Of a stretch of DNA of 64,000 bases, positions 25,392 to 35,486 are shown one piece after another. Under the pieces are notes generated by a model. It did no database searches and was not told where the DNA came from. It was given only the letters and a program-made list of their open reading frames with translations. Position numbers and translations under genes: made by a program. The stretch lies in assembly GCA_037045145.1 (NCBI GenBank), contig JBAOIA010000011.1:248001-312000 (forward strand), written 5' to 3'. This DNA is from Bacteroidia bacterium. Its GTDB lineage: Bacteria; Bacteroidota; Bacteroidia; AKYH767-A; OLB10. Positions within the stretch are counted from its first letter, which is position 1. The number at the start of each line of letters is the position of its first letter.

Positions 25392-28300
25392 TTATCTCGA
25401 ATACTGTGCTTCCAACTGTTCGAATCGTTTTTGCAAATCGTCAGTTATGGCTTTCTGGTCTTTAAGTTTCGAAAGCCTGATTAACTCCTGAAACACTGCC
25501 AGTGCCTGATTGGTTTCCCGTTCTACACTTTTGGCATAAGGTGTTCCTTTGAGTGATAAATAATATTGCAAATCGTTCTGATAAATATCGGCCAAACGTT
25601 TAACAATTGTATTCCCTTTTTCAATACTTTCTTTTGAATCCGTTTTCTTTAATTCCACATCATTGCTAAGCATCTGTAAACTATCAGGCAATACATTATT
25701 CATTGTACTGCGATAGTACAGCTCGGCAATACGCAACATCATAATGTTATAGGGAACTGTTTTATCAGGCATTTCTACCAGACACTTATCAAGAACTTTC
25801 ACTGCAGAATCAGGCTCGTTTTCTGCAAGCAATGTTTCACTAAGACGTGCAAAATTATTACGGAAATTCATGGTCATGTTCAGGTTGTTCTGATCGAGGT
25901 AAACTCTTTCGTCTTTCATATTACCCCACATAAATTTATTCATCATGTTGTCGTACATGCGTTCCGAAGCAACACTACCGGTTTGCCCTGATGGGTCGGC
26001 AGCAGCTTTAATAGGAACAAAACGATAAGCCAATCCTTCTGTCTGAAAATAATTTTCGAGATTCAGATAGGAGTCGTTACCCACCGTCACTGCAAAATAT
26101 ATTGGGCGTGTCCAGTCGTTGTGTGCTATAAGATCCAATATCATCAGGTCGGCTTTCATAATATAGTTTTTGCTGATTTCAAATTCAATATAATCAACAA
26201 TCTTGCTGGTATCTTTTGCCTCCACAACATGATTTTTTATCACTGCCTCTTTATCCACTTTTATTCTGAACTTTTTTGTAGGCAGATAATTAAATTCATC
26301 GCCACCTTCGCTGCGCACCTTAGCCTCGGGATTATCGCTGGTAACAAACTCAATAATATCTTTCAGGTCGCTATAGCCTTGTACACTTCTGTCGTAAAAC
26401 GGAATATAATCACGCGTTCCCTGAACATACTGTCTTGTTTTTAGTGTAAATGGAACCGGATCTGATTCATAAGCCTTACGTTTTATCTGATCTATGTACC
26501 AGTCGGTGTTGAGCAGACTCAGGTTGATAACACGCACATCGGTACGAACGCCCTCTACATCCTGAATATACCAGAGCGGGAAGGTATCGTTATCGCCATT
26601 GGTAAAAATTACTGCATTAGGCGCACAGGAGTTGAGGTAGTTATAAGCAAAATCGCGTGAGGTATAACGGTAAGAACGGTTATGGTCATCCCATCCTTCT
26701 TTACCCATCACAGCAGGCACCGACAGGCAAAGCAACGCTGCCAGCATTGCCGCAGTTGTTTCGGGCATTCGCTTTTTAAGTGCATCTGCAATTGCAGCTA
26801 CTCCCAGACCAATCCAAATACAGAAAGCATAAAATGCACCTGCATAAGCATAGTCACGTTCACGAGGCTGATAGGGTGTCTGATTCAGATAGATGACAAT
26901 GGCAACACCGGTCATGATGAAAAGCAACATGACAACATTGGCATTGTTCATGTCTTTTTTATAGTGATAAACCAAACCTGCCAGCCCCAGCAATAGTGGT
27001 AAGAAGTAGAATGTATTTCGGGCTTTGTTATTTTTCATGCTATCGGGTAATTTATCCTGCGGACCCAAAAACATACTGTCAATAAAAGGAATACCGCTTA
27101 TCCAGTTTCCTTTTAATATGCTGCCATGTCCCTGTATATCGTTTTGGCGACCAACAAAATTCCACATAAAATAGCGCCAGAACATGTGGTTCATCTGATA
27201 GCTGAAAAAATATTTGAGGTTATTGCTGAACTCCGGTTTTTGTTCACCTTTTATTCCTGACCATTCTTTGTAGGCTGAAACATGATTGGGCTCGCGGCTG
27301 TACATACGTGGAAAAACTGTACATCGTGCCGGATCATATTCGGGAATAACTTTAGCTCCGGTTGGAATGTATTTTCCATCAATAGCTGTGTAGCTCATTG
27401 CTCCTTCTGTCTGACCTACAACTTTGGCATCATAATATTGTCCGTAGCCTAAGGGGCGGTCGCCATATTGCTCGCGGTTGAGGTAACCTAAAAGTGCAAA
27501 GGCATTCTCCGGGTTGTTTTCGTCCATTGGCGGATTGGCTAAAGAGCGTACCACAATTTGCGCATAAGAAGTATATCCCAACAACAGAAATGCAAAACTC
27601 AGCAAGATGGTATTGAGCAAAGATTTTTGATTTTTCTGTGAGTAATAAATACCATAGACTAATGCAGCAATGATGATGAGTGAGTAAACCACAAATCCTG
27701 TCCACAGGGATGAACCGGACTGATTGAACCATAAGTCTATTTTAGCACCAATGTTTACAAACCCTGCAATAATTCCGTACTGCACAACCATTAAAATGAC
27801 TAATGAAATACCCATTGTTTTGGCTATACCCATCCACGAAAAAGGATATTTGCGGAAATAATAAACCAAAGCCAGTGCAGGGATACAAAGTAAGTTCAGT
27901 AAGTGCACACCTATTGACAAGCCCATGAGGTAGGCAATGAGAATTATCCAACGGATACTGTGCTTTTCGTCTGCAACATTCTCCCATTTAAAAACAGCCC
28001 AAACAACAATACAGGTAAAAAACTGGGATGTTGCATAAACCTCACCTTCAACAGCAGAAAACCAAAATGAATCTGTGAAAGTAAATGCCAAAGCACCAAC
28101 AACACCACTGGCAATTACTGTGAGTATTTGCGAAAATGTGGGCTCCTGATTTTTAGTAAAAACTACTTTTCTGGCAATGGCTGTGATGGTCCAGAAAGTA
28201 AACAAAACGGCAAATGCACTCATTATTGCACTGAATGCATTAACCATAATAGGAATGGATGCTTCATTGCCACCGGCAAACAATGTCATGATGCGTGAGA

Positions 28301-28478
28301 GCATAAGAAACAATGGTGCTCCGGGAGGGTGGCCTATCTGTAGTTTGTAGGCCGCAGCAATAAACTCGCCACAGTCCCAAAAGCTGCCTGTCATTTCAAT
28401 GGTTGACAGAAATACCCACGCTGCAATGGCAAAAACTGCCCAGCCTGAAATGTTGTTGAATTTTGTATATTGTTTCAT
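25392..28478 (-). CDS. DUF2723 multi-pass membrane protein, O-mannosyltransferase-like
   Basis: 1028 residues from ATG 28478; an in-frame TTG three codons upstream is less likely. The N-terminal half is a GT-C-like membrane region with some 10-12 helices, including TGSFWDCGEFIAAAYKLQ and HPPGAPLF, the DUF2723 signature. The second half is periplasmic/soluble, with NGDNDTFPLWYIQDVEGVRTDV and a helical C-terminus. The family is distantly related to protein O-mannosyltransferases (TMEM260), so it may glycosylate exported proteins; this is inferred. It is monocistronic, with its own terminator. Confidence 0.85.
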   Translation of the reverse strand: MKQYTKFNNISGWAVFAIAAWVFLSTIEMTGSFWDCGEFIAAAYKLQIGHPPGAPLFLMLSRIMTLFAGGNEASIPIMVNAFSAIMSAFAVLFTFWTITAIARKVVFTKNQEPTFSQILTVIASGVVGALAFTFTDSFWFSAVEGEVYATSQFFTCIVVWAVFKWENVADEKHSIRWIILIAYLMGLSIGVHLLNLLCIPALALVYYFRKYPFSWMGIAKTMGISLVILMVVQYGIIAGFVNIGAKIDLWFNQSGSSLWTGFVVYSLIIIAALVYGIYYSQKNQKSLLNTILLSFAFLLLGYTSYAQIVVRSLANPPMDENNPENAFALLGYLNREQYGDRPLGYGQYYDAKVVGQTEGAMSYTAIDGKYIPTGAKVIPEYDPARCTVFPRMYSREPNHVSAYKEWSGIKGEQKPEFSNNLKYFFSYQMNHMFWRYFMWNFVGRQNDIQGHGSILKGNWISGIPFIDSMFLGPQDKLPDSMKNNKARNTFYFLPLLLGLAGLVYHYKKDMNNANVVMLLFIMTGVAIVIYLNQTPYQPRERDYAYAGAFYAFCIWIGLGVAAIADALKKRMPETTAAMLAALLCLSVPAVMGKEGWDDHNRSYRYTSRDFAYNYLNSCAPNAVIFTNGDNDTFPLWYIQDVEGVRTDVRVINLSLLNTDWYIDQIKRKAYESDPVPFTLKTRQYVQGTRDYIPFYDRSVQGYSDLKDIIEFVTSDNPEAKVRSEGGDEFNYLPTKKFRIKVDKEAVIKNHVVEAKDTSKIVDYIEFEISKNYIMKADLMILDLIAHNDWTRPIYFAVTVGNDSYLNLENYFQTEGLAYRFVPIKAAADPSGQTGSVASERMYDNMMNKFMWGNMKDERVYLDQNNLNMTMNFRNNFARLSETLLAENEPDSAVKVLDKCLVEMPDKTVPYNIMMLRIAELYYRSTMNNVLPDSLQMLSNDVELKKTDSKESIEKGNTIVKRLADIYQNDLQYYLSLKGTPYAKSVERETNQALAVFQELIRLSKLKDQKAITDDLQKRFEQLEAQYSR

Positions 28479-28682
28479 GTAAAACAAAGAAGGTTACAAG
28501 CGTGCGAAAATAGCAAATTATGCTTCTGAATGGCTTATAATTTTAAATAAGCTGTGAATACCGTTAACAACATTTAACCTCTGACATGATTTACTGATGA
28601 ATATGTTAAGTGAAATAACACTACTCCTTATGTTTAAAACAAGAGGTTTGTAAAATGCCGTGCAATACGGTAACATTGCAAA

Positions 28683-29405
28683 ATGAACTTAGTAATTGAT
28701 ATAGGCAACACCAGAATAAAAGCCGGGGTGTTTGATGGCAAGAAATTAATGACTTGTTTTCTTATAAAATCTTTTAAAAAAAGTTCTTTAACCTTTCTGA
28801 TAAACCGCTATGCTATTCGTTCAGTAATTTTTTCATCAGTAGTAAAAGAAGAAAAGCTCTTAGCAGTATCAGAATCTTTACAAGTATTTTATTTGAACCA
28901 TAAAACGGCATTACCCATCGTTAATGATTATGCAACACCTGCAACATTAGGCACAGACCGTTTAGCCAATGCCTGTGGGGCAGCCATTCTTTTCAAAAAG
29001 AAAAACTGTCTTGTATTGGATGCCGGCACTTGTCTGAAATTTGATTTTATTACTGATGAAGCACACTATAAAGGAGGAGCAATTTCTCCTGGATTGAATA
29101 TGCGCTATCAAGCATTACATGACTATACAGACAAGCTTCCTTTAGTCAGAAAAACAGATTTAGTTGAATTGACAGGATATTCAACTAAAGCCTCTATTGC
29201 CAGTGGCGTGCAGAATGGTATTGTTGCAGAGGCAGAGTATTTGATAGGTGTTTATAAAAAGCAGTTTAAAGGCCTTAAAGTGATTGTTACGGGTGGCGAT
29301 ATGGCGTTTTTTGCAGATAGACTGAAAACACACATCTTTGCAGCCCCGGATTTAACTCTTGTTGGGTTAAACAGTATTTTGAATTTTAATCTGGCCCGGC
29401 AGTAA
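28683..29405 (+). CDS. coaX: Type III pantothenate kinase
   Basis: 240 residues. It phosphorylates pantothenate, the first step of CoA synthesis. Visible are the phosphate loop DIGNTRIKAG (6-15), GTDR (90-93) with the catalytic aspartate, DAGT (113-116) and the GGAISPGLNMR signature. ATG 28683 is preceded by a near-match -7 box, TAACATTG, 4 nt upstream. It is followed 12 nt later by an outer-membrane protein gene in the same operon, an arrangement frequent in Bacteroidota. Confidence 0.95.
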   Translation: MNLVIDIGNTRIKAGVFDGKKLMTCFLIKSFKKSSLTFLINRYAIRSVIFSSVVKEEKLLAVSESLQVFYLNHKTALPIVNDYATPATLGTDRLANACGAAILFKKKNCLVLDAGTCLKFDFITDEAHYKGGAISPGLNMRYQALHDYTDKLPLVRKTDLVELTGYSTKASIASGVQNGIVAEAEYLIGVYKKQFKGLKVIVTGGDMAFFADRLKTHIFAAPDLTLVGLNSILNFNLARQ

Positions 29406-29417
29406 AACAAGTTGATA

Positions 29418-30803
29418 ATGCAGAAACAAAAATATATTTTCATAGTACTTTTCCTTGCTTTAGGTCTGGCATCTCATGCACAAACAGGCACAGAAACCCC
29501 CTATTCACGCTACGGCATTGGCGAATTGCAGTATGGTGGCTTTGCCCGTCAGTCGGCAATGGGTGGACTGGGCGCAGCTTTTCAAAGTACCTCTGCTGTT
29601 AACTTTAGTAATCCTGCATCGTATTCATCAATTCGCATAAGCACTTTTGAAACGGCACTGCGAGGTGAGTTTGCACAAACATCAACATCGGATTTAAAAC
29701 AGACAAAAAAAGGAATTTTATTAAACTATCTTTCATTAGGTTTTCCGGTAATGAAAGATAACTGGGGTGCCAGCTTTGGTTTAATCCCTGTAAGTTCTAC
29801 AGGCTACAATCTCAAAGAATCCGGTCAGGTTATCAACCCTAACGATACCATTACAACAGATTTCACCAAATACTATAATGGTAGTGGCGGATTAAGTCGC
29901 TTTTACATTGGCAACGGATTTGCACCCTATTCAAAAACTCTTGATAAATACTATGCTTCACAACACTATAAAGACTTAAAAGAAAAAGGCGACACAGCTA
30001 CCATCAATAAAGAAGTGCGATGGAGAAAAATTGTAAAAGGATTTTCAGCAGGTTTTAATGCATCCTATCTTTTTGGAAGCCTGAATAACGTACGCAGGGT
30101 AAAGTTTAGTAATTCGGCATTTATCAATACAAAAATTACTGAAAGCACTGCTTATGCCGATTTTTATTTTGATTACGGCATTCAATATCGCTATGATTTT
30201 ACTGCCGACAATAAACTTATTATAGGCATTTCAGGCTCAGGAGGCACAAACATCAAAGGCAGACGTGATGTGCTTTGGGCATTGGTTTCATCATCAGATT
30301 TTGAAGCTAATATTGATACTGTCTATTTATCTGAAAACGAAAAAGGCAAAGCATTTATTCCAACATTTATCAATGCAGGGTTTATGTTTCAGCAAGGTGA
30401 TAAGTGGCTGATGGGTGCTGAATATGCAACACAACAATGGAGCAGATACAAAGCTTTCAGCTCAAATCAAAAACTTAAAGATATGTGGCGGATTTCTGCA
30501 GGTGCACAATATATGCCTACAAATAAATTAGCCTACCGTGCGGGAATAAAAGTTGAACAATCGTATATAAACCTCAATAACAGCCGTGTCAATGATTACG
30601 CACTTTCTTTAGGTGTGGGTGTGCCTGTACGTCTCACCTCAACAGAAAGAAGGTTATTTGACAACCGTACGATGCTCCATTTTAGTATTGAAGGCGGACA
30701 GTTGGGTACTACAAAAAATAACCTCGTTAAACAACAATATGTGAGGCTTTATGTAGGTATTACTGCCAACGAACTTTGGTTTATCAAGCGGAAATACGAT
30801 TAA
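29418..30803 (+). CDS. Outer-membrane beta-barrel protein
   Basis: 461 residues from ATG 29418 (a TTG two codons upstream is in frame). The signal peptide ends SHAQ. The mature protein begins with ETPYSRYGIGELQYGG and the AMGGLGAAF..NFSNPASYSS motif of the OmpP1/FadL/TodX-like family. It then alternates amphipathic strands consistent with a 12-16-stranded barrel. The substrate is unknown. It lies just downstream of coaX. Confidence 0.8.
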   Translation: MQKQKYIFIVLFLALGLASHAQTGTETPYSRYGIGELQYGGFARQSAMGGLGAAFQSTSAVNFSNPASYSSIRISTFETALRGEFAQTSTSDLKQTKKGILLNYLSLGFPVMKDNWGASFGLIPVSSTGYNLKESGQVINPNDTITTDFTKYYNGSGGLSRFYIGNGFAPYSKTLDKYYASQHYKDLKEKGDTATINKEVRWRKIVKGFSAGFNASYLFGSLNNVRRVKFSNSAFINTKITESTAYADFYFDYGIQYRYDFTADNKLIIGISGSGGTNIKGRRDVLWALVSSSDFEANIDTVYLSENEKGKAFIPTFINAGFMFQQGDKWLMGAEYATQQWSRYKAFSSNQKLKDMWRISAGAQYMPTNKLAYRAGIKVEQSYINLNNSRVNDYALSLGVGVPVRLTSTERRLFDNRTMLHFSIEGGQLGTTKNNLVKQQYVRLYVGITANELWFIKRKYD

Positions 30804-30882
30804 CAAAACGCTAAATCAGCCTTTTCGTCAGATTTTTTTAAGTTTTACATCGGCCTCCACACTAATACAATAGTGAGGTTCT

Positions 30883-30890
30883 TATATTTG
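30883..30890 (+). promoter_or_regulatory. -7 element TATATTTG for recJ
   Basis: A perfect TAnnTTTG box 15 nt before ATG 30906. No clear -33 TTG was seen. Confidence 0.45.
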
Positions 30891-30905
30891 CTGACAGAAA
30901 ACAAA

Positions 30906-32621
30906 ATGAATAAACGCTGGACACTGCTGAAACAGGCAGATAATGATAAGTCAATAAAATTTGGTAAAGAGTTAAATATTAACCCTGTGCTTGCCAACTT
31001 ATTGATTCAGCGAAGTGTAAACACCTTTGATGAAGCAAAAGAGTTTTTCAGACCCTCACTGTCATTGCTTCACGATCCATTTTTGATGACAGATATGGAG
31101 AAAGCAGTAGCCCGAATAGATAAAGCAATTGCCAAAGGTGAAAAAGTATTGATTTATGGTGATTATGATGTTGATGGTACCACAGCAGTAGCCTTGGTTT
31201 ATCGTTTTTTTAAAAATCGTTTTGCCGAGTGTAACTTTTACATTCCTGACAGAAATACTGAAGGTTATGGGATTTCTTTTCAAGGAATAGATTGGGCAAA
31301 AGAAAATGGCTTTACTTTAATCATTGCACTTGACTGCGGTATAAAAGCAATGGATAAAACAAAGTATGCCTCAGAAATGGGTATAGATTTTATCATTTGT
31401 GACCACCACAGACCGGGAGCAGAAATTCCACAAGCAACTGCTGTTCTTGACCCAAAACGGGTAGATTGTGCCTATCCTTGCAAAGATCTTTCCGGATGTG
31501 GTGTTGGTTTTAAACTACTTCAGGCATTTGCCAAAAAAAATAATATTGACCAGCAACAAGTGCTGGACCTTATAGACCTTGTAGCCATAAGTATTGCTGC
31601 AGATATAGTTCCTATTCTTGGTGAGAACAGAATTTTAGCATATTATGGTCTTGAGCTTATCAATAAAAATCCACGTACAGGCATAAAAGCTATTCTAGAG
31701 TTAAATGCCATCAGGCGCGAACTGAACATTACTGATGTGGTGTTTATCATAGCACCGCGCATCAATGCAGCAGGAAGAATGGATCATGGAAAGTCGGCAG
31801 TGCAGTTACTCATCAGTGATTCTGCTGGTGATGCCAACACAGAGAGTTTAAAAATTAATCAAAACAATCTTGACAGGCGCGATGCCGACAAGCAAATTAC
31901 AGAACATGCATTGCAGCAGATTAGCCGCGATAATACTTTTGAAAGTAAACGAAGTACCGTTGTTTATAGTGCAGAGTGGAATAAGGGTGTAATAGGCATT
32001 GTAGCTTCACGACTTACAGAAAAATTTTATCGTCCTACAGTAGTATTGACAGACAGCAACGGACATATTGCCGGTTCGGCAAGGTCTGTAAAAGATTTTG
32101 ATGTGTATAATGCTATTGAAGCATGCAGCGAATATTTAGATCAGTTTGGCGGACACATGTATGCAGCAGGACTAACCTTAAAGCATGAAAATTTTGAAGC
32201 CTTTAAACAAAAGTTTGAAGAGGTGGTTTGTGCCACCATTGAAGAACACATGCTTACACCGGAGGTGGAAATTGATGCAGAATTAAATTTAGAAAGTATT
32301 ACCAAACCATTCTATAATGTGCTAAAACAATTTGCACCCTTTGGCCCGGGCAACATGTCGCCTGTGTTTGTTAGCCGAAATTGTGTTGCCGACAAAAATC
32401 AGACACGACCCGTAGGGCAAGATAACAAACACCTGAAACTATCTTTTACACAGCATGGTTTGGGCAAGAATTTTTCTGCTATTGGATTTCAGTTAGGCGA
32501 ATATGCCGATGTACTAAAGTCAGGAAAACGATTTGATGTTTGTTACCATATTGAAGAGAATCATTTTAATGGTAACACTGAGCTACAACTCAACATTAAG
32601 GATATAAAAATTTCAGAATAG
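30906..32621 (+). CDS. recJ: Single-stranded-DNA-specific exonuclease RecJ
   Basis: 571 residues from ATG 30906; a GTG 11 codons upstream would fall inside the likely promoter. It is a 5'-3' ssDNA exonuclease in recombination and repair. DHH-family motifs: DYDVDGTTA (86-94), ALDCG (141-145), CDHHRPG (165-171) and LDPKR. DHHA1 motif: INAAGRMDHGKSAV, plus GHIAGSARS and FGGHMYAAG. The C-terminal OB fold is present. Its 3' end overlaps the convergent DUF1905 gene by 9 bp. Confidence 0.95.
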   Translation: MNKRWTLLKQADNDKSIKFGKELNINPVLANLLIQRSVNTFDEAKEFFRPSLSLLHDPFLMTDMEKAVARIDKAIAKGEKVLIYGDYDVDGTTAVALVYRFFKNRFAECNFYIPDRNTEGYGISFQGIDWAKENGFTLIIALDCGIKAMDKTKYASEMGIDFIICDHHRPGAEIPQATAVLDPKRVDCAYPCKDLSGCGVGFKLLQAFAKKNNIDQQQVLDLIDLVAISIAADIVPILGENRILAYYGLELINKNPRTGIKAILELNAIRRELNITDVVFIIAPRINAAGRMDHGKSAVQLLISDSAGDANTESLKINQNNLDRRDADKQITEHALQQISRDNTFESKRSTVVYSAEWNKGVIGIVASRLTEKFYRPTVVLTDSNGHIAGSARSVKDFDVYNAIEACSEYLDQFGGHMYAAGLTLKHENFEAFKQKFEEVVCATIEEHMLTPEVEIDAELNLESITKPFYNVLKQFAPFGPGNMSPVFVSRNCVADKNQTRPVGQDNKHLKLSFTQHGLGKNFSAIGFQLGEYADVLKSGKRFDVCYHIEENHFNGNTELQLNIKDIKISE

Positions 32622-32921
32622 TTTTTTCTTTACTTTCTGAGGAGTAGAGATTTTCTTTTTTATCTCAATAGATATTTCAACACTATCTCCAATTGTTTTG
32701 CCAATTGCTTCGCGCCATTCTTTTTTAATTGTCAGCCAATGTGAGCCATCTGTCTTCGGTTGCAAGGCACCTTCAATAGGGTGGTTATCTATGAAACCTG
32801 TTATCTCTATAATACCTGTTTCGCTAAAGTGATTGCCTGCTTCTCTCAACACCACATAAGTAGAAACACCTCTGATGTCCCTGCGATGGAGATTTGTTTT
32901 TAAACTTAACTTTTTCGCCAT
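32613..32921 (-). CDS. DUF1905 domain protein
   Basis: 102 residues covering one DUF1905 domain (residues ~10-95; GFIDNHPIEGALQP, GSHWLTIKKEWREAIGKTIGDSVEISIE), a small beta-barrel of unknown function often fused to YdeI-like domains. No signal peptide, so cytoplasmic. It overlaps the recJ 3' end tail to tail. Confidence 0.82.
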   Translation of the reverse strand: MAKKLSLKTNLHRRDIRGVSTYVVLREAGNHFSETGIIEITGFIDNHPIEGALQPKTDGSHWLTIKKEWREAIGKTIGDSVEISIEIKKKISTPQKVKKKLF

Positions 32922-32969
32922 AGCACTTCTGTTTTTATTTTACCCTATAAAGATAAGAAAATAAAAATG

Positions 32970-33005
32970 AAAAACTCCAGTATAAAAAATTGATACCGGA
33001 GTTTT
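32970..33005 (-). terminator. Terminator of the aconitase gene
   Basis: AAAACTCCAGTAT pairs with ATACCGGAGTTTT (13 bp, one mismatch), followed on the minus strand by TCATTTTT. Confidence 0.75.
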
Positions 33006-33025
33006 GAAGTATTAGAAATTTAATA

Positions 33026-35290
33026 TCAGGCTTGTTCGCTGCGGATAATGTTTAGAGCACCACCGGCTTTAAACCAGGCAATCTGATGTTCGTTATAAGA
33101 ATGATTTACTTTGATTTCATCTTTTGACCCATCTGCATGATGTAATACCATTGTTAATGGAACTCCGGGTGAAAACGCTGTCAGGCCTATAATATCAAAG
33201 GTGTCATCTTCTTTTATTTTTTCATAGTCTGCTTTATCGGCAAATGTCAATGCAAGCATACCTTGTTTCTTCAAATTGGTTTCGTGAATGCGGGCAAACG
33301 ATTTTACCAATACAGCACGCACACCTAAGAAACGTGGTTCCATTGCTGCATGTTCGCGCGAAGAACCTTCACCATAATTTTCATCACCCACAACAATAGA
33401 GCCTATTCCTTTTGCTTTATAAGCACGTTGCACTTTGGGCACTTCATCATAGCTGCCGTCAAGTTGATTCTTTACGCTGTTGGTATTATCATTAAATGCA
33501 TTAACTGCACCAATAAGCATGTTGTTGGAAATGTTATCGAGATGTCCTCTGTATTTCAACCACGGACCTGCCATTGAAATATGATCAGTAGTACATTTAC
33601 CTTTTGCTTTGATAAGAAGTTTCAAGCCTTTTAGGTCGCTCTTTTCCCATGCTGCAAATGGTGCAAGCAACTGCAAACGGTCGCTTGTGGGCGAAACAAT
33701 TACTTCAACTTTACTTCCATCTTTTGCCGGTGCCTGAAAGCCTGCATCTTCAACAGCAAATCCTTTAATTGGAAGTTCAATGCCTTGCGGTTCGGCCAAC
33801 TTTACTTTTTCCCCTTTATCGTTTGTGATAAAATCTGTAACCGGGTTAAATGTAAGGTCACCTGCAATGGCTAATGCAGTTACAATCTCTGGTGAAGCAA
33901 CAAAAGCATGTGTATTGGGGTTGCCGTCATTTCTTTTTGCAAAGTTGCGATTAAAAGATGTGATGATAGAATTCTTTTTGTTTGGATCGTTGGTATGGCG
34001 TGCCCACTGTCCAATACAAGGACCACAGGCATTTGCTAAAACCACCCCTCCAATTTTTTCGAAAATGCCAAGGTAGCCATCGCGCTCAACAGTATATCGC
34101 ACCTGCTCGCTGCCGGGAGTAATTGTAAATTCACTTTTAGCTTTAATTCCTTTTTCGGCTGCCTGTTTTGCCAATGATGCGGCACGCGTAATGTCTTCGT
34201 AAGATGAGTTGGTACAAGAACCGATGAGACCTACTTCTAATTTTGCTGGCCATCCATTCTCTTTTACTGCTGCTGCAAACTTACTTAGCGGCCATGCTAA
34301 ATCCGGAGTAAACGGACCATTAATGTGGGGCTCTAATTCAGAGAGGTTAATCTCTATCACTTCGTCAAAATATTTTTCAGGTTGCTGATAAACTTCGCTA
34401 TCGCCACGCAGGTGGGTAGCAATGCCATCAGCAAGATCTGCTACATCGGCACGTCCTGTTCCGCGCAGGTAGTCAGCCATTTTTTTATCGTAATTAAAAA
34501 TAGAAGTTGTAGCTCCTATCTCTGCTCCCATGTTGCAGATAGTTCCTTTGCCTGTACATGACATGCTCTCTGCTCCTTCTCCAAAATATTCAACAATCTT
34601 ATCTGTTCCACCTTTAACGGTTAATATTCCCGCTACTTTTAATATTACATCTTTGGCAGAGGTCCATCCGCTTAGCTTACCTGTAAGTTTTACTCCGATA
34701 AGCTTGGGCATTTTCAGTTCCCACGGTAATCCGGCCATAACATCACAGGCATCGGCACCACCAACACCAATGGCTATCATTCCTAATCCACCGGCATTTA
34801 CGGTATGGCTGTCGGTTCCAATCATCATTCCTCCCGGAAAAGCATAGTTTTCTAAAATTACCTGATGGATAATTCCTGCTCCCGGTTTCCAAAAACCTAT
34901 TCCGTATTTATTGGAAACAGATGCCAGAAAATCAAACACCTCCTTACTTTTATCCAGAGCAGAGGCCAAGTCTTTTGCAGCTCCGTCTTTTGCCTGAATC
35001 AAGTGGTCGCAATGTACGGTTGATGGTACTGCAACTTGTGGTCTGCCGGCTTGCATAAATTGCAACAAAGCCATTTGTGCTGTAGCATCCTGCATGGCTA
35101 CACGGTCAGGATTGAAATCTACATAGGCTTTGCCACGCTCATAGTTTTTTACCTCAAACTGTGGCAAAAGGTGACTGTATAATATTTTCTCTGTTAATGT
35201 TAGTGGACGGTTCAGGTTTTTACGGGCCTGCTCAATGCGTGCAGGCATTTCAACATAAACCTTTTTAATCATTTCTATATCAAATGCCAT
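33026..35290 (-). CDS. acnA: Aconitate hydratase
   Basis: 754 residues from ATG 35290 (an in-frame TTG lies two codons upstream). It is a TCA-cycle enzyme interconverting citrate and isocitrate with a [4Fe-4S] cluster. Cluster ligands are C359 (GLIGSCTNSS), C422 and C425 (ANACGPCIGQW). Other motifs include GTDSHTVNAGGLG and DENYGEGSSREHAAMEPR with the swivel-domain loop. The length and architecture fit the mitochondrial-type aconitase usual in Bacteroidota. The TAnnTTTG box CAAAAATA (35320-35327, minus) lies 30 nt upstream, and a terminator follows. It is monocistronic. Confidence 0.95.
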   Translation of the reverse strand: MAFDIEMIKKVYVEMPARIEQARKNLNRPLTLTEKILYSHLLPQFEVKNYERGKAYVDFNPDRVAMQDATAQMALLQFMQAGRPQVAVPSTVHCDHLIQAKDGAAKDLASALDKSKEVFDFLASVSNKYGIGFWKPGAGIIHQVILENYAFPGGMMIGTDSHTVNAGGLGMIAIGVGGADACDVMAGLPWELKMPKLIGVKLTGKLSGWTSAKDVILKVAGILTVKGGTDKIVEYFGEGAESMSCTGKGTICNMGAEIGATTSIFNYDKKMADYLRGTGRADVADLADGIATHLRGDSEVYQQPEKYFDEVIEINLSELEPHINGPFTPDLAWPLSKFAAAVKENGWPAKLEVGLIGSCTNSSYEDITRAASLAKQAAEKGIKAKSEFTITPGSEQVRYTVERDGYLGIFEKIGGVVLANACGPCIGQWARHTNDPNKKNSIITSFNRNFAKRNDGNPNTHAFVASPEIVTALAIAGDLTFNPVTDFITNDKGEKVKLAEPQGIELPIKGFAVEDAGFQAPAKDGSKVEVIVSPTSDRLQLLAPFAAWEKSDLKGLKLLIKAKGKCTTDHISMAGPWLKYRGHLDNISNNMLIGAVNAFNDNTNSVKNQLDGSYDEVPKVQRAYKAKGIGSIVVGDENYGEGSSREHAAMEPRFLGVRAVLVKSFARIHETNLKKQGMLALTFADKADYEKIKEDDTFDIIGLTAFSPGVPLTMVLHHADGSKDEIKVNHSYNEHQIAWFKAGGALNIIRSEQA

Positions 35291-35319
35291 GATCAATGTT
35301 TTTTTATTTTATCGGAACG

Positions 35320-35327
35320 CAAAAATA
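35320..35327 (-). promoter_or_regulatory. -7 element TATTTTTG for aconitase
   Basis: A perfect TAnnTTTG box on the minus strand 30 nt before ATG 35290. Confidence 0.5.
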
Positions 35328-35455
35328 CAGATAAAGACGATTCATAATTGTTTGATTGAATCTAAATAACCGCCTTAGCTGCATTTTAAAAACAGCGCTC
35401 CGCAAAAAGAGTTTCATTTTTTTTGAAAAAACTTTTCTTATTGAAAAGAATGAAT

Positions 35456-35463
35456 TACATTTG
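35456..35463 (+). promoter_or_regulatory. -7 element TACATTTG for the lipoprotein gene
   Basis: A perfect TAnnTTTG box 23 nt before ATG 35487. Confidence 0.5.
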
Positions 35464-35486
35464 AGGTGCCAAAAAAAATAAATATC